Positions 30,806-37,984 of a DNA stretch of 64,000 bases are shown one piece after another (within the stretch, counting starts at the first letter, position 1; every line of letters begins with the position of its first letter). The DNA comes from Beroe forskalii (lineage: Eukaryota > Ctenophora > Nuda > Beroida > Beroidae). The DNA is taken from assembly GCA_011033025.1 (NCBI GenBank), contig WFMF01000021.1, forward strand, positions 186,001 through 250,000, in the 5' to 3' direction. Below the pieces are notes generated by a model that ran no database searches, had not been told where the DNA came from, and saw nothing but the letters and a program-made list of their open reading frames with translations. The translations under genes and the position numbers were made by a program.

Positions 30806-31965
30806 AATTGATTGAAAAGCCCCTGTACGATATTGCCTCTATTACGGGCGGTGAATTAAGTCAAAGAAGTCATGATACAATGATGTCAATAACATCGAAG
30901 AATTGAACCGTAAATAGGGGATTTTTTTTGATTTGATTAGAAATAGATGCTGAACAGCTCACTGTGGGATCAAAGTCAGGCTTGTGATATTTCAATGAAT
31001 ATATTAATCGTATACAATTCACTTGATTGTATTATTGTAAAGTTTAAAAACACTACTTTATACAATCAAATTTGAGTAGGTATGACTATGATGAATGATA
31101 TATTCATTGAAATATCACAAGAACACGACGTTTTAATTGTTACAATTGAAGATGTTCGTAACCACTCTACTCGTCCTATTTCTGATTAAATTATCGAAGA
31201 ATTAGTTCTGTCAAAATATGCTGTGAGGATCAGAGATTGACAATACTTATCAAATACTAAAATAATCGTATAAAATGCATTGTTGTTTATTGTATACAAT
31301 AAAACCTTGCACATGTGTTCAATGAGCGCAATCCCCAAATGTATTGTATATAATGATACATGCATACATGTGTACAGTATTATACCTTATAGTATACATT
31401 ATGCACATGTGTAGTGTAAAAATGTATAGTGTTAACATATTGTATATACTATACATGTATAGTGTATAGTGTATAACCCCCCCTGTGGCAGTTATAATGT
31501 ATACATGTATGTACTATACAACATCTATACTATACACTATACACTATACCTGTGTAGTGTAAAATGTATATTGTATAGTGTATACCCCCCTGGCAGGTAT
31601 AATGTATACATGTACACTGTATACACTATACTCCATACATGTGTATAAACTACATGTATACTGTATACACTATAAACTAACCCCCCCCCTGTGACAGGTA
31701 TAATGTATACATGTACACTGTATACACTGTATACACTAACCCCCCCCCGTGTCAGGTAGCGGCGATGGAGCGGTACTACAACCACGTGTCCCGGTACGCG
31801 CGCCCCGACAACGGTCTCCCCGAGCTGATCCGCGAGACGGGGCTCACCCACGACACCATCATGCTGTGGTTCCAGAACAAACGAGCCAGGGACAAGAGGA
31901 AGGGATGGGACGAGGTGGGGGGAAGTGAGGTGAAGAGACCCAAGACAGAGCACCAACTGGAGTGA
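17295..31965 (+). CDS. Homeodomain protein with CstF-50-like N-terminal dimerization module
   Basis: Exon model: 17295-17356, 18479-18546, 19019-19117, 19416-19594, 21093-21245, 21516-21551 (or longer), 21938-22243, 22645-22711, 23201-23347, 28825-28924, 30404-30633 and 31756-31965 (stop TGA). Phases agree at every join except exon 6 to exon 7, where I cannot find a matching donor; the 3' end of exon 6 is therefore open. The product is about 550 residues. The N-terminal module reads KQYLYYLIISQLYRDGY, then LPSNRLSSILSECL. The middle is Ser/Thr/Pro-rich, with runs of Ser, a SRKRL basic patch and KIEP sumoylation-like motifs. The C-terminus is a homeodomain split by the last intron. A nuclear transcription regulator is likely. 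The shared N-terminus with the upstream zinc-finger gene suggests a common dimerization partner. Introns are inflated by minisatellites and transposons. Confidence 0.82.
17333..17620 (+). repeat. 24-bp x12 array of the exon 1 splice donor
   Basis: Twelve head-to-tail copies of TACCTTTACTACCTTATT plus ATCAGG. Every unit ends ATCAG and, except the eighth (ends at 17524, AG|AT), is followed by GT. The donors fall after 17356, 17380, 17404, 17428, 17452, 17476, 17500, 17548, 17572, 17596 and 17620. The frame stays open throughout as the octapeptide YLYYLIIR. All donors share one phase. Confidence 0.95.
17621..17990. repeat. Intron 1 segment shared with zinc-finger gene, with inverted partial copy
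   Basis: 17621-17830 matches 4605-4870 of the zinc-finger gene intron in order and orientation. The block GGAGTTTTCGGCTAGAAATG at about 17640-17660 recurs inverted (CATTTCTAGCCGAAAACTCC) at about 17950-17970, so this segment also forms a fold-back. Confidence 0.7.
18030..18200 (+). repeat. Short repeats of GTACATGTGTAGAGCAA
   Basis: Three imperfect copies of a unit of about 60 bp containing ACATGTGTAGAGCAATTAGC and CTAAAGTACAGTG, within intron 1. No coding potential. Confidence 0.75.
18479..19117 (+). CDS. Exons 2 and 3 of the homeobox gene (rest of dimerization module)
   Basis: Exon 2 (18479-18546) follows a pyrimidine-rich acceptor ending CCCTCAG and ends GCAG|GTATTG. Exon 3 (19019-19117) follows TTTTCCAG and ends AATG|GTATGT. 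Together they encode QLYRDGYMEAGMRLEMSVLE and, further on, LPSNRLSSILSECLRSFSDL. Aligned without gaps to exon 2 of the zinc-finger gene over 52 residues, I count 19 identities. The CstF-50 signature positions QL..DG and PS..L are kept in both. Confidence 0.82.
19195..19415 (+). repeat. C-rich minisatellite before exon 4
   Basis: Degenerate CCCCCTCTAACCCCCAATA units of about 18 bp run into the acceptor of exon 4 (TGCCTCCCAG at 19415), so the array forms the polypyrimidine tract. The related but larger array is at 20040-21092. Confidence 0.8.
19416..19594 (+). CDS. Exon 4 of the homeobox gene (Ser/Pro-rich)
   Basis: Acceptor CTCCCAG, donor ATCG|GTGAGA. Encodes LKPLTPPSPPSSLVNPLQRS, then a TSRKRLHSG basic patch and two poly-Ser runs. 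Low complexity, presumably a disordered linker. The frame continues from exon 3 (phase 1) and ends in phase 0. Confidence 0.75.
19578..19940 (+). repeat. 184-bp tandem duplication spanning the exon 4 donor
   Basis: CCCCTCGTAACCCATCGGTG occurs at 19578 and again at 19762. It is followed in both copies by GAGAATTATTATCAT, a GTTGTCTTAGACACTAA block and repeated ATAGACCAGCCAA motifs. The second copy carries an intact duplicate of the exon end plus GTGAGA donor. Confidence 0.88.
20040..21092 (+). repeat. C-rich minisatellite before exon 5
   Basis: CCCCCTCTAACTCCCAACAC-type units of about 18-19 bp with a higher-order block of about 59 bp (ATCTCCCATGATACGCCCTC and CTAACTCCTAGTACCC) repeated about six times. 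A partial copy of the exon 5 acceptor and start (CCTCCTGACAGCAAACAGCA) lies at about 20827-20848, and the real one at 21082-21103. The array is the polypyrimidine side of exon 5. Confidence 0.88.
21093..21245 (+). CDS. Exon 5 of the homeobox gene
   Basis: 51 codons, phase 0 on both sides (TGACAG|CAA ... AAG|GTGAGG). Encodes TVFPGFPPSSEGVYTS, a poly-Ser run, then EQLTEDTSRVGTPRENVRSQ. No recognised domain. Confidence 0.7.
21393..21515 (+). repeat. In-frame insertion duplicating the exon 6 acceptor
   Basis: A 25-bp segment beginning CAGGAACTAGAGGAAATC and including the exon 6 acceptor is present at 21390-21414 and 21513-21537. Between the copies is GCCGAG-rich sequence (GGCCGAGTTTGAAAA, GAGTACTCGGTCGTTTACTG) related to 45240-45600. 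The distance is 123 bp, so the frame stays open from one copy into the other. Confidence 0.8.
21516..21676 (+). CDS. Exon 6 of the homeobox gene (3' limit uncertain)
   Basis: Begins CCCAG|GAACTAGAG and reads ELEEICNAAVAD. A donor GAT|GTGAGA ends it at 21551. The frame stays open and coding-like after that (VRPDPVPTKTPSSVRLDPSP) until TAG at 21674-21676, just before a strong donor CAG|GTAGTT. None of these ends gives the phase that exon 7 needs. A sequencing error, a polymorphism or an unseen micro-exon would explain it. Confidence 0.5.
21938..22243 (+). CDS. Exon 7 of the homeobox gene (KIEP motifs)
   Basis: Acceptor TCTAACAG, donor CACAG|GTGCGA. Encodes a Thr/Pro-rich stretch, then LKLDPGGIADTRIKIEPG and EIKIEMSDLEEAV. 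The two psi-K-x-E motifs are candidate SUMO sites. They parallel the VKEEP motif in the zinc-finger protein. Confidence 0.75.
22293..22579. mobile_element. MITE with 12-bp flanking repeats, in intron 7
   Basis: Arms GAGAGGGAGAAGACTATATT and AATATAGCCTTCTCCCTCTC, continuing inward CGGCGTATTAGAAATTGGCG. TTTTTCCCAGAA flanks both sides (22281-22292 and 22580-22591), consistent with a target-site duplication. The duplicated motif resembles a 3' splice site. An inner inverted repeat surrounds CAATCAGATGGTTGTA/TACAACCATCTGATTG. Confidence 0.85.
22645..22711 (+). CDS. Exon 8 of the homeobox gene
   Basis: Acceptor AATTCCAG, donor TTTTGAT|GTGAAT. Encodes SGIARSDSNILGNNLMLNSS plus GFD. If the donor is skipped the frame runs to TGA at 22763-22765, giving a possible short isoform without homeodomain. 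Confidence 0.65.
23059..23175. mobile_element. MITE family C, copy 2 (carries TGACGTCAT)
   Basis: The ends TATACGCCACGCGGGAGATA and TCTCGTGCGCCGAGTATA enclose AGGCGGGTAGGATGACGTCA and GATGACGTTGATCCGCC. Located in intron 8 of the homeobox gene. Confidence 0.8.
23201..23347 (+). CDS. Exon 9 of the homeobox gene
   Basis: Reads NPCSSANSTTTATDEAAKTL and then LDNLSSISNISEIGDISELT, ending IVESLVQ|GTTAGT. The acidic, leucine-containing helix could be an activation or interaction segment. An acceptor four bases upstream (CCCAG|TGAG) is possible, but only the start at 23201 matches phase 0 of exon 8. The last 18 bases plus the donor are the source of the 60-bp minisatellite. Confidence 0.75.
23330..25610 (+). 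repeat. 60-bp minisatellite from exon 9 end and donor, part 1
   Basis: About 38 units of 60 bp: GTGTTGTCTAGGTGTGTGGA, TGTGGGGTTTCATTAT(C), GTGGAGAGTTTAGTTCAGGT. The last block copies the end of exon 9 (ATC GTG GAG AGT TTA GTT CAG) and its GT. Some units keep the ATCGTGGAG form, most have ATGTGGAG. The period is a multiple of three and most units are open, but the first unit stops (GTCTAG) in the exon frame. Continues at 27373 after a transposon. Confidence 0.95.
25611..27372. mobile_element. 1.76-kb non-coding DNA transposon inside the minisatellite
   Basis: Ends AGGGGTTATTCATAAG and TTTATGAATAACCCCT. TAG is present on both sides (25608-25610 and 27373-27375). Both flanks are clean 60-bp array sequence, which fixes the borders. 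Subterminal regions are dense in GAGACTC, GGCTCA and GGATCA motifs in both orientations, and ATTCATAA recurs. No transposase is seen. A TAG 3-bp duplication would suit a Harbinger-like element, but superfamily is not established. Confidence 0.85.
27373..28428 (+). repeat. 60-bp minisatellite, part 2
   Basis: About 17 further units identical in structure to 23330-25610, ending within GGGGTTTCATTATC at 28428. It was one array before the transposon insertion. Confidence 0.95.
28429..28638 (+). pseudogene. Possible retroelement protein fragment (C-terminal end)
   Basis: Open frame reading DTQESLTNKLSRKEAYWQHQ and then LKTFESDG..LNIRYE before a stop. The R-E-x-Y/F-W-x4-L-x-T...G-x-LN pattern resembles the end of GIY-YIG-bearing Penelope-like or related endonuclease/RT proteins, from memory. 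No upstream domains remain, and the array cuts directly into it. Most likely a truncated transposon piece in intron 9, not part of the homeobox gene. Confidence 0.35.
28825..28924 (+). CDS. Exon 10 of the homeobox gene
   Basis: Acceptor CCCCCAG, donor GATG|GTAAGT. Encodes GTTILSPDTNDNTPFDTPSS followed by STSPVKELVVDSDG. Phase 0 in, phase 1 out, matching exons 9 and 11. Confidence 0.75.
28925..30234. other. Intron 10: short repeats, no gene
   Basis: Three copies of GCTTAGAGCATGGCTAGCAA (about 28965-29045) are followed by AATTATTGCACGAGACGAAG-type repeats with AGGCCGAGTGC cores (29060-29175). The rest is AT-rich and shows no coding signal. Confidence 0.5.
30235..30513 (+). repeat. 139-bp tandem duplication spanning the exon 11 acceptor
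   Basis: CTGCTCCCCTCAGGAAGCAA occurs at about 30252 and 30391, each followed by the start of exon 11. The first copy differs within the run (GGGGGAGAGGGGA against GGGGGAGGGGGA) and hits TAA in the phase required by exon 10. Only the second acceptor (exon start 30404) connects to the homeodomain in frame. Confidence 0.9.
30404..30633 (+). CDS. Exon 11 of the homeobox gene (homeodomain N-terminal arm and helix 1 start)
   Basis: Starts after CCCCTCAG, ends GATCAG|GTTTGC. Encodes a Gly/Ser-rich segment, then QSEQLNLYKQSNTLLNIMGY and NRPFRRHRTRFNDDQ. The last 15 residues are the basic arm and start of helix 1 of the homeodomain. Confidence 0.85.
30661..30815 (+). repeat. (TTGA)n simple repeat
   Basis: Degenerate TTAATTGG units pass into about 120 bp of almost pure GATT tetramer in the last intron of the homeobox gene. 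Confidence 0.95.
31360..31755 (+). repeat. TA-rich palindromic minisatellite before the last exon
   Basis: Repeats of TATAATGTATACATGTACAC and GTATACACTA, interspersed with CCCCCCC(T/G)GTGNCAGGT blocks at about 31478, 31585, 31681 and 31741. The C-tract plus GACAG/GTCAG resembles the true acceptor CCCGTGTCAG|GTAGCG at 31755, so the acceptor region appears to be part of the repeat. Confidence 0.8.
31756..31965 (+). CDS. Last exon: homeodomain helices 1-3 and C-terminus
   Basis: Reads VAAMERYYNHVSRYARPDNG, then LPELIRETGLTHDTIMLWFQ and NKRARDKRKG. The invariant W-F-x-N of helix 3 is present, with Gln at position 50 and Asn at position 51. Counting from the arm residues R5 and F8, Trp falls at 50 rather than 48, so the domain is two residues longer than the canonical 60. 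The extra residues map to the loop between helices 1 and 2. Helix 3 is closest in look to LIM/Islet-type homeodomains, but no LIM domain is seen. Ends KRPKTEHQLE and TGA. Confidence 0.9.
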   Translation, partial: VAAMERYYNHVSRYARPDNGLPELIRETGLTHDTIMLWFQNKRARDKRKGWDEVGGSEVKRPKTEHQLE

Positions 31966-32525
31966 GGGAGCCAGTGCCAGCTAGAAGGAGCTAGTGGCTG
32001 CTAGTGGCAGCTAGAGGCAGCTAGTGGCAGCTAGAGGCAGCTAGAGGCTGCTAGTGACTGCTAGAGGCAGCTAGTGGCAGCTAGTGGCAGCTAGTGGCAG
32101 CTAGAGGCAGCTAGTGGCAGCTTGTGTCTGCTAGTGGCTGCTAGAGGCTGCTAGTGTCAGCTAGTGACTGTTAGAGGCTGCTAGTGGCAGCTAGTGACTG
32201 TTAGAGGCTGCTAGTGGCAGCTAGAGGCAGCTAGTGACTGTTAGAGGCTGCTAGTGGCAGCTAGAGGCAGCTAGTGTCAGCTAGTGACTGTTAGAGGCTG
32301 CTAGTGGCAGCTAGAGGCAGCTAGTGTCAGCTAGAGGCAGCTAGAGGCTGCTAGTGGCTGCTAGTGTCAGCTAGTGGCTGCTAGTGTCAGCTAGTGGCTG
32401 CTAGTGTCAGCTAGAGGCAGCTAGTGGCTGCTAGTGGCAGCTAGAGGCAGCTAGAGGCAGCAAGTGGCTGCTTCTGTCAGCTAGTGGCTGCTAGTGCCAG
32501 CTAGAGGCTGCTAGTGTCAGCAGTG
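31966..32525 (+). repeat. Decamer array in the 3' UTR of the homeobox gene
   Basis: More than 50 copies of GGCAGCTAGT/GGCTGCTAGA-type decamers start just after the stop codon. On the sense strand they give CUAG and GCUGC/GGCAGC motifs at ten-base spacing. An AATAAA at about 32615 could be the poly(A) signal. Confidence 0.92.
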
Positions 32526-32671
32526 TGTTATAATTCACCTTTACGATCCTGAAATATTGTCCTGGCATAGACAATCAGCGTGCGATTTTGCAGTCAATTC
32601 CAGCGCTGATTGGTCAATAAAAATGGACCTTAGGGTAAGCTGATACGGCGCAGATATTAATAAGTGAATGA

Positions 32672-32754
32672 TGCGTAAGAGAAATAGGCGGTTTAACTCA
32701 CTACGTTATGATATGATAATGACGTCATCCTACCCGCCTATTTCTCGTGCGCGG
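32672..32754. mobile_element. MITE family C, copy 3 (carries TGACGTCAT)
   Basis: Inverted relative to copies 1 and 2: AAGAGAAATAGGCGG at the left, ATAATGACGTCATCCTACCC inside, and CGCCTATTTCTCGTGCGCG at the right. It lies just downstream of the homeobox gene, next to a CCAAT-type inverted repeat (32570-32660). Confidence 0.8.
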
Positions 32755-32840
32755 TGTCTAATAAGTGAGTGATGCGTAATCAATCTGTCAGTATTCGCGT
32801 TAGCTTACGATGGAATATTACGCGTGATGTGGTAAATTAT

Positions 32841-32998
32841 GGGATCGTTCACATATTTCGTAATCACTTAGGGGGGTTCCTAGTGATTACGTTTCATGTT
32901 ATTATAACAAATACAGCTATTGTAAACTTGATTACGAGGGGGAGGGGGGGGGGGGTAAAATCGATCAAAAATTGATTACGTAATATGTGAAAGATCCC
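32841..32998. mobile_element. MITE family A, copy 2
   Basis: Ends GGGATCGTTCACATATTTCG and ATATGTGAAAGATCCC. Inside are TAGTGATTACGTTTCATG, a G run and AAAAATTGATTACGTAA, as in 4285-4442. Confidence 0.82.
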
Positions 32999-33426
32999 AT
33001 ATTGCCTCCAATTATTATACACCTATATGCTAAGCCTCAGAATTGATCTGCAGCTGGTTATAGAGACTTATATACTGCCTGGTTGATAGACAGTATTACG
33101 CTGTAATGATTCATTTTAACAAAGGTCCTGAGGATTTCACGTTGATGGAAGTAGAAGTTTTCCAGTTTGAAGTTCAGTCTTAGATTTGGAACAAATTTCA
33201 TAATTTTCTGATTTTTGTGATATGATTTTAATTAATCATTTTAAAAGTACGTGTTATTTCCATATCAATGACTCGACATCTAGACTGTATATTACATTAT
33301 AAATATTACTATGATTGAAGGGTGTAAAATATAAATATTAAATTCATGATCTACCAAGTATATTATTGTAACAAAAATAATTTACTTATTTCATTTAGTA
33401 TTTTTATCGTAGTGCAACTTACAATT

Positions 33427-33840
33427 TACCTTATTGGCCCTTATTCAAACGACAGGAATCGTAGGATCTAAGTGTAACCAAGCCAGTGACGGTTATGAAG
33501 GAAGTGTAATCCATAATTCAATCGTCCGAGAATTCGCTGCAATGGGCAGCTCCTCATTCAACCCTCCCGTATGCTCGGCTGAATGAACCGTGTGACTGCA
33601 TATGCTTGATATATGATATAAATCTCTAACCCTTAGCTCAGTGGGGATGGCAGGGAATCGAACCCGGGATCTTAAGCCAAACTTTATATACCGTTACACC
33701 ACCTAGAATAAGGTTGGAAGTTATATTATCAACCTTGGAATTATGATCAGGATCAGGCTATCAGTGATAAACTAATGAAGGGTAGGAGCACCTAAAAGAT
33801 TTTTGAAATAAAATAGGGCTTAATGAAGGCCAATAAGGTA
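33427..33840. mobile_element. MITE family B, long copy with nested SINE
   Basis: Bounded by TACCTTATTGGCCCTTATT and AATGAAGGCCAATAAGGTA, matching the ends of 5070-5233. Most of the interior is a SINE in the minus orientation. Either the SINE inserted in the MITE or the two were mobilised together. Confidence 0.7.
33445..33706 (-). mobile_element. tRNA-derived SINE, copy 2
   Basis: On the minus strand the head reads GGTGGTGTAACGGT (box-A-like) and CCCGGGTTCGATTCCCTGCC (intact box B). It is followed by the body shared with 1728-1968, ending TACGATTCCTGTCG. The tRNA-like part lacks a complete acceptor stem, so it is a SINE promoter and not a functional tRNA gene. Confidence 0.78.
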
Positions 33841-34366
33841 TACAGTATACACAATATCGTAGGTTTTACTTTGTTTATTTTTGAAATTAAATGACTGATT
33901 TTAAATCTACCCAAAAATTTATTTGCACCCTGTGATAATAATGGAATGATTCATTCTTTTGCAATCAAATACTGGACGGGATTTTTGAATGTTGAATAAT
34001 TGTAAAATCATGTTAACGAATGAACTTTTCATTAACAGTATCATTAAAAACATGCCCGTCAAGTGATTTGATAGACATTTATTCGGGTTCTTTACATTTA
34101 ACTCGAATTATATAACATTACCCATATGTGTGCAGACCGCTCGATTGAAAAAGGCCTTGATAAAGACATGCGAAATTGTGTGCGTTTGACGGAATTTGTA
34201 TAGAAAGTTGAAGCGCGCAGAGGAAATCCGCGCGTCTTTATCGAAGCCTCTGTCAATCAAGTGGTGTGCAGACACATGCGTTACTGATAACAGTGAATGG
34301 ATATGTTGTGATTATTTTTTAGCCGTTAGTAACTGCGACTGGCTTCTTTTATACCTTTGCAGTGAG

Positions 34367-34485
34367 AGTTCGGACTGCAGTTTTGTGTGCGCGGCGTAAG
34401 TTTGCGCGGCGTAAAGACATGTTTTTAAATGTCTTAACGCCGCGCTTACTTGCTCCCCGCACACAGAACTGCAGTTCGGACTGTC
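34367..34485. mobile_element. Fold-back MITE, CGGACTGCAGTT ends
   Basis: Long stem: AGTTCGGACTGCAGTTTTGT and ACAGAACTGCAGTTCGGACT, continuing GTGCGCGGCGTAAG and AAAGACATG/ATGTCTT. Related termini and GCGCGGC blocks occur at 58047-58232 and 58680-58822. Confidence 0.8.
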
Positions 34486-34610
34486 ACCGTTGGAAGAAAT
34501 ATCAGCAATTCGTTTACCTTCCATTTTGCAGTCAGATTACAATATGTGATATGATGATTGGTTGTGGGCTTGTGGCTCATCCAAACGATATTGATTACCT
34601 GATCATGTGT

Positions 34611-34974
34611 CCCATTCACATCTTAGTGATTACGAAGGAGGGGCTCGACTCCGCCGCTGGGTCGGGAACGCCGTCCTGTTCCGACAGGATGGCAACGGGG
34701 AGGAACGGGACTCCCGTCCCATCCGGGCGCCTGGGAACACCGTCCTTGTTCCGGACAGGATGGCCGCCTGGGGCTGGCCCATCCCTCTAGTCCCTTCTAC
34801 TCAAATTATATGAGATTGTCTCGGCCAGTAGCAATTCTCCTGGCAATGCCTGTAATCCATACTAGGGCCCATCCCCCTTCTAGTAGTAGATTACGTAGCT
34901 TTTTCTACACAAATTATATGTGGGAGGGGGATGAAACCGGACAAAAATTGATTACGTAATATGTGAACGATCCC
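34611..34974. mobile_element. MITE family A, long divergent copy
   Basis: The right end ATGTGAACGATCCC with AAAAATTGATTACGTAAT is intact. The left end CCCATTCACATCTTAGTGAT is eroded. A GC-rich insert (34640-34790, with imperfect GGAACGCCGTCCTGTTCCG repeats) lies inside. Confidence 0.55.
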
Positions 34975-35494
34975 TTAGTCACCTTTGTGTCATTGAAAGT
35001 AATTCCAATACGCTGTACTGTTGTTCATTATGACACTGGGTTGCTGTACCCTCTCGTTCCTCGGTCAAATAATTCACTGAAATACCAGAACCAATTACTG
35101 TCCTCGAAGATTGGTGTTATTCGACTTATTTCAGCATGAAAACTAAAATTAGTCAGAGCTGCAATTAATGGAATCACGCCAAAATCGGACTGCCCTTTTT
35201 GAGCTGAGTCAAATTTTCTTATCTCGATTCAGGAAGGTCGTAGAGGCTTCGTATTGGGCTCGCACGAATCCCAATGGCGATGTTTACTATAAATAACAAG
35301 AGCACTTCCAGTTTCCACGAAACTTCCTTCTTAAAAGTGATCATAAATTTAGGAAGACCTTTCATAATTTAGGAATGCGAGTTATGACTGTTCATGAAAC
35401 TTTTCTTCTTAACCAATATTGTTCTTTTCATTCATCATTGTCCGTAAAACCCTGCATCATGACATGTCACGTGGATAAACAAACGCAAGTCACA

Positions 35495-36925
35495 TGTACA
35501 GTACACAAGCCAATCAGTCACATGTACAGTGCACAAGCCAATCAGTCACATGTACAGTGCACAAGCCAATCAGTCACATGTGCAGTGCACAAGCCAATCA
35601 GTCACATGTACAGTGCACAAGCCAATCAGTAACATGTACAGTGCACAAGCCAATCAGTCACATGTACAGTGCACAAGCCAATCAGTCACATGTACAGTGC
35701 AATAAAGCCAATCAGTAACATGTACAGTGCACAAGCCAATCAGTCACATGTACAGTGCACAAGCCAATCAGTAACATGTATACAGTGCACAAGCCAATCA
35801 GTAACATGTACAGTGCACAAGCCAATCAGTCACATGAACAGGCAAGCCAATCACATGTACAGTGCACAAGCCAATCAGTCACATGTTCAGTGCACAAGCC
35901 AATCAGTCACATGTACAGTGCACAAGCCAATCAGTCACATGTACAGTGCACAAGCCAGTCAGTAACATGTACAGTGCACAAGCCAATCACATGAACAGTG
36001 CACAAGCCAATCAGTCACATGTACAGTGAACAAGCCAATCAGTCACATGTACAATGCACAAGCCAATCAGTCACATGTACAGTGCACAAGCCAATCAGTC
36101 ACATGTACAGTGAACAAGCCAATCAGTCACATGTACAGTGCACAAGCCAATCAGTAACATGTACAGTGCACAAGCCAATCAGTAACATGTACAGTGCACA
36201 AGCCAATCAGTCACATGTACAGTGCACAAGCCAATCAGTCACATGTACAGTGCACAAGCCAATCAGTCACATGTACAGTGCACAAGCCAATCAGTAACAT
36301 GTACAGTGCACAAGCCAATCAGTCACATGTACAGTGCACAAGCCAATCAGTCACATGTACAGTGCACAAGCCAATCAGTAACATGTACAGTGCACAAGCC
36401 AATCAGTCACATGAACAGTGCACAAGCCAATCACATGTACAGTGCACAAGCCAATCAGTCACATGTACAGTGCACAAGCCAATCAGTCACATGTACAGTG
36501 CACAAGCCAATCAGTCACATGTACAGTGCACAAGCCAATCAGTCACATGTACAGTACACAAGCCAATCACATGAACAGTGCACAAGCCAATCAGTCACAT
36601 GTACAGTGTACAAGCCAATCAGTCACATGAACAGTGCACAAGCCAGTCAGTAACATGTACAGTGCACAAGCCAATCACATGTACAATGCACAAGCCAATC
36701 AGTCACATGTACAATGCACAAGCCAATCAGTAACATGTACAGTGCACAAGCCAATCAGTCACATGTACAGTGCACAAGCCAATCAGTCACATGTACAGTG
36801 CACAAGCCAATCAGTCATATGTACAATGCACAAGCCAATCAGTCACATGTACAATGCACAAGCCAATCAGTCACATTTACAGTGCACAAGCCAATCACAT
36901 GTACAGTGCACAAGCCCATCAGAGG
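35495..36925 (+). repeat. 28-bp minisatellite, about 50 units
   Basis: The unit is ACAAGCCAATCAGTCACATG plus TACAGTGC. Variants are TAACATG, GAACAG and deletions of CAGT. Each unit contains CCAAT and CACATG. The period is not a multiple of three, so open frames here are coincidental. Confidence 0.96.
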
Positions 36926-37984
36926 TCGTAAAAGGATAATCAGTTTTGTGTCACGTTTATAATTATACTATCGTGCCGCTGATCTTACGAGAACGCGTTC
37001 GTATTATCAGTATACACTATACATTATGCGCAGTATACACTTGGAGTAATCACTTGGAGTATACACAGTATAAGACACTTTGATTATTTGCCATTTTATA
37101 GCCCGTGTTTGGACGTTAGTGATTACGTTCAAAGGCAGATGATTCTCATTGCTCTGGCACTCGGCATAAAAAGGACAAGGAGCCGGGATAGGGTTACATG
37201 TGATCTGTAAAGTTGATAATCTTATGTAAATTTAATATTAGATATTTTCCACAACTTTTGTCCTGGAATTTTGATTTTAATTATTGCTTGAGAAAAATTT
37301 TACTGTATTGGATAACTTCAGTGAGTTTACAATCACTTATTAATTTTGTTTTTTATTGATGTGCATTTATACGGTGGCGTATCGAACTCCTACCCGCGTC
37401 GCTTTCATGCGCCCTTTTTTGCACCCCAAATGCACCCTATATGCATTAATAAAACTTTGATCGTAAGTATTCCTAACTCCTGTACCGTGCACCTTGTGCA
37501 CTTATCTCCGTTCGTGAGGAGCAACTTAACTGATATGTGTGCTCATAGGTTGAAAGCAACAGGTCGAAAAGTAGGTCGAAAAGACCCTTCTTGGCTTGGA
37601 AATTGCAGATCATGCTTTCAAGGGTTTCAATCTTCAAGAGAGATGAGGAAAAGATAGTTCCTTTTTGTGAAAACCATCCAGACTCGGGCAAAGTAAAACT
37701 CTACATGTCCTTTCGACCTTCTTTTCAACCTGTTGTTTTCGACCTATGAAGACACATATGCGTCACGAACGGAGATAAATGCACGAAACTTTGTCCCAAA
37801 AAGTGGTCGTGAGGTTGTTAGAATACTTATAGGATTAAGAACGTGAGTTTTGAAGCACGAAAGTGTCACGCATCGTTAAGTCCATTGGGTCAGATCGTTA
37901 TTTACGGTGTGCGCAGAAAGGAGATTTTTCCGCGCCGCGCTCTGTCCCAAATCTACATCTAATTCGCGGATTCATCATTCTTAT
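36926..37984. other. No gene recognised
   Basis: AT-rich with a TATACACT-type short repeat near 37010-37065 and an ATCGAACTCCTACCCGCGTC block near 37380 related to the 58680 element. No credible coding frame. Confidence 0.5.

Noticed and set aside
31711..31965. Start codon for the homeodomain at the ATG upstream of the last exon
   Set aside because: That ATG lies in the TA-rich minisatellite. The exon 11-exon 12 join restores a complete homeodomain across a good donor and acceptor.
33640..33706. tRNA gene on the minus strand
   Set aside because: Box B is intact, but the acceptor stem does not close and the head continues into the SINE body shared with 1728-1968.
35375..36962. CRISPR-like regular array
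   Set aside because: Units are contiguous 28-bp tandem repeats without unique spacers, and the DNA is metazoan. It is a minisatellite.
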